The translations under genes were made by a program, and so were the position numbers. Below are positions 1-10,573 of a DNA stretch of 64,000 nucleotides, piece by piece. The stretch spans positions 22,040,432 through 22,104,431 of the forward strand of contig NC_081412.1 of the NCBI RefSeq assembly GCF_030272615.1, in the 5' to 3' direction. The notes under the pieces are model-generated. The model was not told where the DNA came from, did not search any database, and saw only the letters and a program-made list of their open reading frames with translations. This stretch comes from Cryptomeria japonica (Eukaryota; Streptophyta; Pinopsida; Cupressales; Cupressaceae). Each line of letters opens with the position of its first letter. Within the stretch, counting starts at the first letter, position 1.

Positions 1-971
1 TAATCTTGTCTATCTGTTGGGCTTCTATACTCTGTTGTTCCAACAAGTCTTCAAGCTTCTGTGCTCGGTAATCACTATGTAGCATCCCTGTGCATACACT
101 TGCCAGCATACATTGTTTATCAACAGTTTCCTATTTATAAACAATTAGGTAATCGCTTAATCTCCTTGATCACATTTCCCATGATCAATCATAGCCATTA
201 GATCTTCAATCTTGTCCAGGTTCAATGCATCTTTCGATCTAAAAATGTTTTACCCCACCTTGGAACTTGCATAATAGTCTTGGAACTTGTGCTAGGGTAT
301 TACGGTTCAATCTGAGCTGTAGATCTTCATGCCAACTTTCCATTGCCTTAGATTCGTTAACAAACTTCTTCCACGGCTTACCAATCATTGATCCACTCCA
401 GCTCATCAACTTCTTTCATTAAATACCGCATGTAAACAGTTAATGCATTCTGTTATAGCTCGGTTACAACTCGGTAACAACTTGATGAATACTAAACTTC
501 ACTCGGTAGACATTCCGCCTTCATTAACCGATAGCGATAACCTTAGGGTTTACTGACTAGGTTCCTTAGGGTTTACCGACTAGGTTCTTTGCTTGATAAC
601 ATAGTATAGTATTAACCTTTACATTTTACAACATATGTATGATGTTAAAACAATCTAAAACATCATGATCTCATCATTGTCTGACTCGGTAGTAGTTGCC
701 CATTGAATACCTTATTCATCCCTTTATTCATCATATTCTTTCCTGTGTCTTTTACCGACTTCTTTATAATCTTCATATCATACTTCTCAAGATATGGCAA
801 CATCATATTGAATTAGAAAATCAATTTCTTGACATCAATGAAAAAATAATAATATAAAGATAGTAAAACATCTTTAATCAGTTATATCCATAATCATCAA
901 CAGCCTTCTCAATATCCTTATTGAAATGCCAACAATCTTTCATTGTCTGTTATAATACAATATTGCCAACA
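1..971 (-). repeat. 3' LTR of copia A (partial)
   Basis: Direct repeat of 6204-7150 with scattered substitutions. It ends in ATTGCCAACA at 971, the same terminus as the other LTR at 7150. It carries a 23-bp tandem duplication (541-563 and 564-586) that is single in the other LTR, so it arose after insertion. The minus-strand TATA-like TTTATAAATAGG near 133-147 is conserved in both copies. About 550 bp of this LTR lie outside the window. Confidence 0.92.
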
Positions 972-1160
972 ATCTCCCCCTTTGGCATTGATGGCAAAAC
1001 CAATTGATTTGACCTTAATAGATTCGGATTGCTATGATTCTAAAATGCTGAAATGCTCTCCCCCATACATTAGACTTCTCCTGTTTTCTCAGTCTTCTTT
1101 CCAATCTGTAGTCTGCTCTTCTCCCCTTTCATAGGTATTCTCCCCCTTTGACAACAATGC
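972..1160 (-). promoter_or_regulatory. Repeated polypurine tracts of copia A
   Basis: Immediately next to the 3' LTR the minus strand reads GCCAAAGGGGGAGAT, the primer for plus-strand DNA synthesis. Similar purine runs recur near 1058-1064, 1118-1128 and 1136-1150, the last again followed by a TTGTTGTCAAAG-type sequence. Several copies of the tract between pol and LTR are a known feature of Sireviruses. Confidence 0.75.
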
Positions 1161-1402
1161 CAAAAAGAAAAGAACTAAAACATAATTTGTTGTTGTAAGA
1201 AGTTATTTCCTGCTGTTATGTATCAACCGAGTCTCGGTCAAAGCATTTGTCTTCAATTCCCATTCCCTGTAATATTCTTTGTATTATTTCCAGTATTAAT
1301 TCCAGTACACTTTTAGAAAACATTCTAAAGTGTATAACTCCAGCATCAACTCCCAAAATATATTCAAGAGAGTCATCGGATTGATGCTTTCATCGAACTT
1401 GG

Positions 1403-2653
1403 TCAGTGAGTAGAAGATAGGGGTAGGACCCCTAACTTACTTCTGAGATATTTAAAAGTGTCCTTTGGTAGTGGCTTGGTGAAGATATCTTCTATTTTCT
1501 CCTTTGTGCTAACATATTCCAACACCACTTTCTTCTCTTGAGCTTCTTCTCTAAGATAATGATATCTGATAGATATGTTCTTTGTCTTAGAGTGCATAAC
1601 AAGATTTTTTGAAATATTAATGGCACTAGTATTGTCACAGAATATAGTTACTGGCTCGGTAACTTTCTCATTTATGCCTTCCAACAGTTGTTTGATCCAT
1701 GCAATGTTGGTACAATTTAATGCTGCAACAATGTATTCAACTTCTGCTATTGATTGTGAAACACATCCTTGTTTCTTGCTAAGCCAACTCACTAGTCTTT
1801 CTCCTAAAAAGAAAGCTCCACCACTTGTGCTTTTTCTGTCATCAATGTTGCTTGCCCAATCAACATCAGTATAAACTTTTAAATCAAAATCATTTCCTTT
1901 CTGATATACTAAGCCATAATCCTCTGTGCCTTTCAAGTATCTAAAAATTCTTTTGATTGTTGTCATGTGTATTTCCTTAGGATCTGTAGAGAATCTTGCA
2001 ACTATACCTACTGCATGTGCTATGTCTGGTTTGCTGTGAACAACATATTGTAGTTTTCCAATCATGGATCGGTAGAGTGTCTCATCAACAGATGCAGATT
2101 CATCATTCTTTGATAATTTACAGTTGGTAGTCATTGGAGTACTTACTGGTTTTGAATCATCCATTCCAAATTTCTTCAAGATTTCCTTTATGTATTTGGA
2201 TTGAGTAATGAAAATCTCATTCTTCATTTGCAGTATCTGTAGACCTATAAAATACTTTATCTCACCGATTAAAGACATCTCAAATTCTTTGCTCATTTCA
2301 TTTCCAAAGTTCTTGCATAAAGAGTCATTTCCACAAAATATAATATCATCAACAAATATGGCTGAGATCAGTATTCCATTTTCATCATTCTTCATGTACA
2401 TGTTGTTCTCATTTGTCCTTATAAAACCAATCTTAATCAAATAAGAGTGTAATCTTTCATACCATGCTCTTGGTGCTTGATTCAAACCATATAAAGCTTT
2501 GTTCAACTTACATACCTGATCTTTATTATTGTCTTCAACAAATCCTTCAAGTTGTTCAATGAAAACTTCTTCTTCTAATATTCCATTCAGAAATGTAGAT
2601 TTGACATCCATTTGATATACCTTGAAGTTCTTGAAAGCAACATAGGCCAACAA
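1403..2653 (-). CDS. Copia A reverse transcriptase-RNase H
   Basis: Open frame of 416 codons covering most of the copia RT (RVT_2) and RNase H. Near the N-terminus it has the VYQMDVKSTFLNG motif, then LYGLNQAPRAWY, and the catalytic FVDDI box (the usual YVDD with F for Y). The RNase H acidic residues are visible in YTDVDWAS, IAEVEY and DNTSAI, and the C-terminus has the IFTKPLPK motif. The N-terminal part of RT lies upstream in a different frame (see 2654-3579), so this is the 3' piece of a broken polyprotein rather than a free gene. Family identification is secure; activity is not expected because the element is disrupted. Confidence 0.93.
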   Translation of the reverse strand: MLAYVAFKNFKVYQMDVKSTFLNGILEEEVFIEQLEGFVEDNNKDQVCKLNKALYGLNQAPRAWYERLHSYLIKIGFIRTNENNMYMKNDENGILISAIFVDDIIFCGNDSLCKNFGNEMSKEFEMSLIGEIKYFIGLQILQMKNEIFITQSKYIKEILKKFGMDDSKPVSTPMTTNCKLSKNDESASVDETLYRSMIGKLQYVVHSKPDIAHAVGIVARFSTDPKEIHMTTIKRIFRYLKGTEDYGLVYQKGNDFDLKVYTDVDWASNIDDRKSTSGGAFFLGERLVSWLSKKQGCVSQSIAEVEYIVAALNCTNIAWIKQLLEGINEKVTEPVTIFCDNTSAINISKNLVMHSKTKNISIRYHYLREEAQEKKVVLEYVSTKEKIEDIFTKPLPKDTFKYLRSKLGVLPLSSTH

Positions 2654-3579
2654 TGTTCATACTCCTTCAAGTCTAGCAACAGGTGCAAAAGTTTTACCAT
2701 AATCAATTCCTTCTTCTTGTGCATAACCTTTGCAAACTAATCTTGCTTTGTTTCGAATGACCTCCCTTTTTCATTTAGCTTGTTTCTGAAAATCCACTTT
2801 GTACCGATTACATTTTTGTCCTTCGGTCTTGGGATTAGTGTCCATGTGTCATTCTTTTTTATTTGATCAATCTCTTCTGTCATAGCATTTACTCAATCTT
2901 CACTGTTAAATGCCTCTTTTACTATTCTCGGTTCAAATTCAGATATCAAACATGTGTTCTGTCTCAGTTTGTTCCTTGTCATCACTGGATCATCCTTATC
3001 TCCTATAATCTGACTTGGTGCATGATGTCTTCTGACATACTTGGCTAATACAAGCTCGGTAGGCTCTATATGATCTTCTTCATCACTCGGTAACTAGATA
3101 TTTTCTTCATCAGTTTTCTCGGTAGGACTTCTCAGTTGCACATAGACAAATTCATCATAGTCTCCTGGTTCTTTGGAATTTCCTTCATCATTTCTTTATG
3201 CAAATTCATCAATTTTCACATTTGCACTTTCTACTATTTTGTTAGATGATTTGATCAGACATTTAAATGCTTTGCTTCTAGAAGAATATGCTAGAAATGT
3301 TCCTTCTTCACTTTTCTGATCAAACTTGCCATTTCTATCATCTTTATGAACATAGCATCTACTTCCAAAGATTTTAAAATAACTAACATTAGGTTTCTTA
3401 TCATACCAGATCTCATATGGTGTCTTCAAAGTACCTTTCTTCAATTGAACTCAGTTCAAGGTGTAAACAGCTGTGCTTATTGCTTCTCTCCAAAATTTTT
3501 GCGGCACCTTCTTCTCAATCATCAGTGTTCTTGCACAATCCACAATAGATCTATTTCTTCTTTTACCTATTCCATTCTG
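2654..3579 (-). pseudogene. Copia A integrase C-terminal part and RT N-terminus, broken
   Basis: Translating on from the stop at 3577-3579 gives QNGIGKRRNRS, the region normally holding the integrase glutamate (NGVVERKNR in relatives; here K replaces E). After it come YEIWYDKKP and KIFGSRCYVHK (integrase C-terminal region), an acidic linker, and NDTWTLIPRPKDKNVIGTKW, the start of copia RT. A further in-frame TGA (near 3456) and stops near 3195 and 3096 interrupt it, and a frame change near 2660-2760 separates it from the downstream RT frame. Several of these stops fit C-to-T changes (CGA to TGA, CAG to TAG). Confidence 0.85.
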
Positions 3580-5562
3580 CTATGGAGTTCTTGGTGCAAA
3601 GACTTGTCTTTTAATACCATGATCATTGCAGAATAAGTTGAATTCATCAGATGTGAACTCTCCTCCTCTATCTGAACTAAGACATTTCAGTTGTCTTCCT
3701 GTTTCATTTTCAAATATTGCCTTGCACCATTTAAACATTTGAAAAGCTTCTGATTTTTCTTTTAAAAACATTACTGACATCATCCTTGAATAGTCATCCA
3801 CAAATAATATGAAATATTTATCACCATAATAACTTTGAACTTTCATAGGACCACAAAGATTAGTGTGCACTAGATCTAAAATTCCTTTAGAAGTGTAAGA
3901 CTTACTTGTGAAGCTTGATCTTGTCATCTTACCCATCTGGCATCCTCGGCACATAGCATTCTTAGGTTTTTCAAGACTCGGTAGACCTCTTACTCTGTGC
4001 TTCTTACTTATCTTGATCAGGTTATCAAACTTTACATGACAAAACCTCTTATGCCATAGCCAGGTATCATGCAAACACTTATTCCGAGTTAAGTCAAGGT
4101 GAAATGTATTACCTTTAGTTTGTGTCCCGGTAGCAGCTAACATTCCATTCCTATCATGAACTTTGACAATTCCTTTCTGAAATTCTATTCGGTAACCTGT
4201 GTTGTTTAGTTGTGCTACACTCAAAAAATTGTATTTCAAACCTTCAACCCAATAGACATCATTGCATCTTGCATTATCAAGAAGTGTTATGGATCTTTTA
4301 CCTCTTACCGGACATGGTGCATCATTACCAAATCTAACATAGCCTCCATCATAATCTTCTAACATAACAAACTTGTGTTTATCTCCTGTCATATGATGTG
4401 AGCATCCACTATCTATAATCCAAGAATCATTAGTGCTTATGTGAGATATTAGGGCTTTTTCTTCATACCTTTCTTCATCTAATCCATCCTTGATAGCCAC
4501 ATAAACAACTTCCTCTGTATCAGTCTCATCTGATTTATCATCGTTAGATTCCTCATCAGCTATTAAGCATGTCTTTCTATCTCTTCTTCTGAAGTTTCGG
4601 TGTCCTCTGTAATGGTTATCTTTCTGTCTGTCATCTCTGTAATCTTTCTTTTCAGTAAAATCTTTGTCAGGACAGTTAGAAGCCATATGTCCAATCTTAT
4701 CACAATTGAAACATTTCAAAGGTAGTTTTCCTTTATACTTACCTTTGCCTCTCGGTAACCTTTTGGCCAATAGTGCTTCAAACTCTTCTTGCTTTCTGAT
4801 TTCTTCATACAGTTTGTGTACTTCTTCCATGTTCTTCCGAAATCTTTCACTTGCTCCACTGTGATCTCCTTTAGAGTACTTATACTTTCTTTTATTGTAA
4901 TCATTAGATTCATCAAGATGAAAAGAACTAAATGCAGATTCAACTTTATTTACCGAAGATCCACTGTTATCAAAATTACTTAACTCAAATGCATGTAGCT
5001 TACCAATAGTAGCATCCAAGGAAACTGGCATATTAGGTACAAACCTCAATTCATTGATAGCCGAGACTCGGATTGCATAAGCTGGTAGAAGGGTTCTTAA
5101 CAACTTACTTGTTATATCATTTTCTTCAATAGTTCCACCCGCTCCTTTGATTTGATTGACAATCTCCTTTAGTCTTGTACTGTACTAAGTTATGTTCTCA
5201 CCTTCATTCATCCTCATAGATTCAAGTTGTCCTCTTAAACTGTCTACTTTTTCTCTTTGAACATGTTCATCTCCTCCATATACTGATATGAGCTTATTCC
5301 ACATTGCCTTTGCATCATTGCAGCCTTCTAGATCATTAAACTCTGAATCGGTCAATGCAGATGTTATTTCAATCATTGCTTGAATATGTTCTTGCTTTGC
5401 CTTTATCTCTTCCATAGTCAATGGATAGGTGCTCGGTGTGACAAAATCATTCTCCAGATAGTATACAACATATTCTCCAACTCCTGATAGATGTAGCTTC
5501 ATCCTTTTCTGCCATGTAGAGAAACTTGACTTGTTCAGCTTCGGTGCATCCCTCTTATACAT
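3580..5562 (-). pseudogene. Copia A gag-protease-integrase with one amber stop
   Basis: One continuous frame from the ATG at 5562, interrupted only by a TAG near 5182-5184 (…ENIT-stop-YSTRLKEI, probably a former CAG). Order: copia gag (UBN2-like, first ~250 codons), coiled region, zinc knuckle CFNCDKIGHMASNC, protease active site DSGCSHHM, pre-integrase WHKRFCHVKF…CRGCQMGK, then the integrase core. In the core the first catalytic Asp is Asn (VHTNLCGP; HTDLCGP in relatives), while the second is kept (SSDRGGEF). The frame ends at a TAG inside the conserved PRTPQQNG motif (CAG to TAG). The gag start is supported by the primer site only ~50 bp upstream. Confidence 0.93.
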
Positions 5563-5612
5563 CTTTGGATCTTTAACTCAAGTGCCTTTAAACTTTCCTT
5601 CTAGAGTCCAAA

Positions 5613-5624
5613 GCTCTGATACCA
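5613..5624 (-). other. Primer-binding site of copia A (initiator Met tRNA)
   Basis: Minus strand TGGTATCAGAGC, complementary to the 3' end of plant initiator methionine tRNA. It lies two bases inside the LTR boundary at 5627, as expected for copia elements. Confidence 0.9.
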
Positions 5625-5626
5625 AT

Positions 5627-7150
5627 TGATAGTTCTGATACTTAATATAAGTATAGATCCAATAGCCAACAAGATGAGAGGGGGGGGGGTGAATCATACA
5701 AACTTAATCATCCATAAAACATCAGATTCAACCTCGGTAACATATATATCAGTCATATAACCAAAACTGTCAAACATGCAAACTCAAAAGCATATGAACA
5801 ATATAAACCTCATAACACCAGATTTAACGTGGAAACCCAAATAGGGAAAAACCACTATGGGATTTCAGACCCACTAAGAAATATACTCTTCTAGAGTATG
5901 CTCGGTTAAAAGCAAATCCTGTTAAAGATTACAAACACATTGCTAGATGTGACCCGGTTAAGGGATTTCCCTCAGATCTGTTAGGATCTTCACTTTGTTA
6001 GAAGTGACCTTGTCAAAGGATTTCAAACACTCAATCAGAATGCCACCTTGCTAGAGGATTTACATATAAGACTGTTAAGTCCACTCAGTTAAGAGATTTT
6101 CTATCACTTTCACAAAATAATAGTAATAAAAAGTTATCTACAACTTCACATCTAAAATGCTAAAGTAGATTCTTATTTGTTCAATACAATCTAGACATAG
6201 AACTAATCTTGTCTATCTGCTGGGCTTCTATACTCTATTATTCCAACAAATCTTCAAGATTCTGTGCTTGGTAATCACTATGTAGCATCCCTGTACATAC
6301 ACTTGCCCGCATACATTGTTTATCAATAGTTTCCTATTTATAAACAATTAGGTAACCACTTAATCTCCTTGATCACATTTCCCATGATCAATCATAGCCA
6401 TCATATCTTCAATCTTGTCTAGGTTCAATGCATCTTTCGATCTGAAAAAGTTTTACCCCGCCTTGGAACTTGCATAATAGTCTTGGAACTTGTGCTAGGG
6501 TATTGCAGTTCAATCTGAGCTATAGATCTTCATGCCGACTTTCCATTGCCTTAGATTCGTTAACAAACTTCTTCCATGACTTACCAATCATTGATCCGCT
6601 CCAGCTCATCAGCTTCTTTCATTAAATACACATGTAAACATTTAATGCATTTTGTTATAGCTTGATTACAACTCGGTAACAACTCAGTGAATACTAAACT
6701 TCACTCGGTAGACATTCTGCCTTCATTAACCGATAGCGATAACCTTAGGGTTTACCGACTAGGTTCTTTGCTTGATAACATAGTATAGTACTAACCTTTA
6801 CATTTTACAACATATGTATGATGTTAAAACAATCTAAAACATCATGATCTCATCATTGTCTGACTCGATAGTAGTTGCCCATTGAATACCTTATTCATCC
6901 CTTTATTCATCATATTCTTTACTATGTCTTTTACCGACTTCTTTATAATCTTCATATCATACTTCTCAAGATATGGCAACATCATACTGAATTAGAAAAT
7001 CAATTTCTTGACATCAATGACAAAATAATAATATAAAGATAGTAAAACATCTTTAATCAGTTATATCCATAATCATCAACAACCTTCTCAATATCCTTAT
7101 TGAAATGCCAACAATCTTTCATTGTCTGTTATAATACAATATTGCCAACA
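5627..7150 (-). repeat. 5' LTR of copia A
   Basis: 1524-bp LTR with TG…CA ends. It contains the G-run motif (TGAGAG, ten G, TGAATCA) near 5675 and the GTGGAAACCCA…GGGAAAAACC block near 5830-5860 that recur in the LTRs of B, F and G. The minus-strand TATA-like box is at about 6330-6345. The 3' copy is 1-971. Confidence 0.92.
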
Positions 7151-7931
7151 ATATCCCTTCGATGATTTATGAACTGAAATGTTGTTGGCGTCACGGTTTT
7201 CTTGTTTTGGTAAGTGCAAAGATTGCCATGATATTGTTTGCATAATGACATCGAAAGGCCATTTTTCGCCTTTTTGAGTGCATCTGTCTCTATGAATGCC
7301 ACACAAGGATTTTCCTTGTGCTTTCCTATTGTTGGTTGAGGGTCGAGGGCTATTTATTGGCCTTCCCTCTGTTATTTTAGGGGTTCAAACTTTAAGAAAG
7401 GATTATTAGACTTTGGCTTTGTAAATCAGGCATTTATGTTAATTATGTTTTGTAGATGATAAATATATCGCATTCTGCCTATGACCTTTATGGTTATTTT
7501 GTTTGAAGATTAATAGATTAACTTCTATCCTATTTTCTGATTTAGTAACTTCTATGATATATGTTGTGAGACTTTGTGGATTAAACTATGTTGTTAAACT
7601 TATTATCTATTAGATGAATGGTGTACATCATATTATGTTGAATGAGCCTTGTTTGATTATATTCTCAAATTGTATTGGGCATGTAGATTGTTGAATGGGC
7701 CTTAAAACTACAATTACTTGGGTTTTCTGTGTTGCAAGTGTTCTAAAAATATTCTGGTGCATCGCCTAATTAGTTTATCCTTTAAGTTTTCTTTCTCCCT
7801 TTTCTCCCCGCATTGTATGAAGAGTCATCTTCTCAAACCTGGAGGTTATCTAGTGAACTTCTCGCAAAGGTCCCCCATTATTGGATTTCCCATAAGGCTG
7901 TTAGCGTTTAATGCAAAATTAGTAGTCAATA
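7151..7931 (+). repeat. 5' LTR of gypsy C, 3' portion
   Basis: About 780 bp matching 26351-27156, beginning at CCCTTCGATGATT and ending ATTAGTAGTCAA(T/C)A. The missing 5' part lies beyond copia A, outside the window. Relative to the 3' LTR this copy lacks about 24 bp near 7312 (present at 26511-26535). No clear primer-binding site was recognised just downstream of 7931. Confidence 0.85.
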
Positions 7932-8179
7932 GTTCTTTTTCTAGTACGCTCGGTGGGACCTAATTTTTGCTTGAAACCTAATTAGGTTTATGAACCATAG
8001 ACATGTTGCCAGGAGTAAAACAACATCAAATCCTAGTTTACTTCTGCCACCCCTAGTAACCGTTCAATCACTTGCAGTTTCTTCTTCTTAGAATCCACCT
8101 ATTATCTCTATGACAACCATTCCCATAGTGATGGATCAAGTTCCTCCTAGAAATTTTGTGACTTTGGAACAATGATAGT

Positions 8180-9153
8180 CCCCTTATTCCTCCCATTCCA
8201 CATGCAGTATGGGGCCCTATTCCTACTTCTGCGCTAAAAGTCGCCCCTAAATTCACTGGTGAAGATTCCAAGACATCGAGGGAACACTTACAGGATGTGG
8301 CTGATGTTTGTATAGTCTATAATGTTACAAAGCAAAATTTAGCTCTGAGATTGCTTGCAGCTTCATTTAAAGGAAGAGCTTTAGATTGGTATAGATCTCT
8401 TGCACCCAATTCTATAGTTGATTGGGATCATCTTGGTGATCGTTTCTTTGAGAGATTTTTAGATAAGGTGGATAGATCATCTCTGATGCAACAAATTATT
8501 ACAATCAAGAGAGATCCTCATGAAGCAATGACAGACTTTAATATGACGTTTCAAAGAACCTGACAGAGGATACCTTTGTCTGCTCGCCCACCCGCAGATA
8601 TGGCTTTTGTCTTTTATTTGAAAGCATTCAATTTAGATATATCCATGATGATCCAATCTCTCGGACACAATACTCTCCTAGATGAATATGATTCGGTGGT
8701 CCGAGCAGAGAACAATTTAATTGATACTAGGAAGCTTGCATCATGACCGCTCATGTCGGTCTTCTTTGAAATATCGAATCAAGTACTTGACCCTGTCACA
8801 CCAAGCACTTCTACGCCCCAAACCGTGTATGTATACCCTGGAGCCCAACAAGATAGCACATCCTCTTCTTTAGCTCTGGTTACATAAGTCAATGACAAGA
8901 AAAATTTGTTGAGATCTTTTTCGAATGAGATCATTAACCTAAAAAGGTCCCAAAATCCCTCTGTTAGACCTCCTTTCCAACAAAATTTTCAAGGAAATAA
9001 ACCCCTGTATCAGGAAAACCAATATGCGAACAATCGAGCTTCCTCAAGTCAAAAAAAGGGCCAGATAGTTCCAGTGCCTAATCTGCTACAAACCATTTAT
9101 TCTAGTACCAATAAAGAATTAACTGTAGGAAAGAATAATCTGGTGGACAACAC
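8180..9153 (+). pseudogene. Gypsy C gag, N-terminal and middle part
   Basis: A single frame encodes a retrotransposon gag domain (Retrotrans_gag type): APKFTGEDSKTSREHL, then LALRLLAASFKGRALDWY, DHLGDRFFERFL and IITIKRDPHEAMTDF are typical of plant gypsy capsid. In-frame stops occur at about 8561 (TGA), 8744 (TGA) and 8887 (TAA); the two TGA fit CGA to TGA decay. The frame runs into the left end of element B at 9153 and resumes after B with the zinc knuckle at about 15570. The start codon is not certain; an upstream stretch around 8110-8180 contains stops. Confidence 0.85.
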
Positions 9154-10290
9154 CGATAAACTTATAAGGCACTGAGAGGGGGGGGGGGTGAATCAGTTCA
9201 AGCAAAAACCACAACACAAATCTGATCACCACTTTAAATAACTTAAAGCTTAATAAACATAAAAAAAATATCACCACATAAGCTAACACCCAATATATCA
9301 AGCTCCACATAACACAAATATTTATATGTGAAAACCCAAAAGGGATAAACCACAGTGGGAGTTAATACTTGTAAGATTCACTATCTATAGAATATAAATC
9401 TTTGATCGGTTAAGGTCATTCAAATATGTCCAGTTAGGAGCAGACCTTGTTAGGACTCACCCGATTAAGGGATTTACCTCAACCCTATTAAAAGCTTTGC
9501 CCTATTAGGAGAAACCTTTCAAGAGAATTTAGACTCAAGTTAATGAGCTACCCTATTAGGGGATTTACAATTTCAAGCTCTTTAGGACCTACCCGATTAA
9601 GGGATTGACTGTTGCAACTATTAGGAAAACAATAGTAAAATGATCTGCATGTAGCACCTTTGTTCTTGATAAGATCCGCTTTAGTTATGCTCAATACATC
9701 AACGACACATCAATACTCTCAATATTCGCTAACAATCTCATATTTCATCTCATAACTCATCACACTTTTTATAAGCATTGACTTAGTCAGCTAATAACCT
9801 TGTAACAATTTCCTGGGTTCAATGAATCTAGTCAATCTTGCACTACACACTTTACTTAGGTCGGCCATCGACATAACAACTCAAAAATAAAACATAATGT
9901 GTAAGATTACGGATCTTAGTGACTTTGTTCTATCAGTTAGTTATTCTTCATGATTAACTGCTCTGTACAACATAACTTGCTCATCATGTTGAATCTACTA
10001 CTGCGGTGTGAAACATAGCTACCTGATACAATCTCCAACACTCCTACAAAACCACATCACCTAACTCTTCATTGATCGCTCATACCGGTTTCTTGAATAC
10101 AACTTTGTTCTTGTTTATCGGTTGAAGTCCTATTTTCCATTTCACTGATAAACTATCTCCTCTACCGGTTATCCCTTACCAGTTGTCCTAAAAGACGTAG
10201 ATAACTATCAAAACATAGTTGCCATCAATGACAATATAAAATAAGTCATCAATCAACCTATTACATCAAAACATCATCATCAAGCCAACA
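9154..10290 (-). repeat. Left (3') LTR of element B
   Basis: 1137 bp, paired with 14413-15559 and ending CATCATCAAGCCAACA. It contains the eleven-G run near 9178 (seven G in the other copy) and the GTGAAAACCCAAAAGGG…CACAGTGGGAG block near 9325-9360. On the minus strand TTATAAAAAGTG near 9765 is a possible TATA box. Confidence 0.93.
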
Positions 10291-10480
10291 ATCTCCCCCC
10301 TTGGCATTGATGGCAACACTTAGGAATTTTTTTGTCTAAGTGTGCAATACAAAAATTGACTCAACTCATGACACATACTCCCCCTTAGCAATTTTATGCT
10401 ATTACAAAATTTACAAACATATATACTACTATTCCCCATGACAACACAAAATTTTGACTTCACTACTACTCCCCCTTTGA
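10291..10480 (-). promoter_or_regulatory. Polypurine tracts of element B
   Basis: The minus strand reads GCCAAGGGGGGAGAT directly beside the LTR, with further purine runs at about 10377-10386, 10431-10436 and 10467-10477, the last next to CATTGTTGTCAAAG. The arrangement is the same as in A, F and G. Confidence 0.7.
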
Positions 10481-10573
10481 CAACAATGGCAAAGGTAAGC
10501 AAATACATGAAAGATAAATGCAATATACATCAAAATTTGCATTATCATATATAAATATAAAAGTTAATTTTTT

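Larger units (their letters stand above)
1..7150 (-). mobile_element. Copia element A (Sirevirus-like), 3' LTR truncated by window start
   Basis: Ty1/copia LTR retrotransposon read on the minus strand: 5' LTR 5627-7150, Met-tRNA primer site 5613-5624, gag-PR-INT-RT-RNaseH from 5562 down to 1403, repeated polypurine tracts 972-1160, and the 3' LTR 1-971, which continues beyond the window. Domain order with integrase before RT is copia. The repeated polypurine tracts fit the Sirevirus lineage (known trait of that lineage; assignment inferred). It is inserted in the 5' LTR of gypsy element C: the sequence right of 7150 matches C's 3' LTR from about 26351. Three premature stops and two changed integrase catalytic residues make it dead. 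Confidence 0.9.

Noticed and set aside
1575-1874. Open frame of 99 codons opposite copia A RNase H
   Set aside because: Shadow of a real coding region on the other strand; no motifs.
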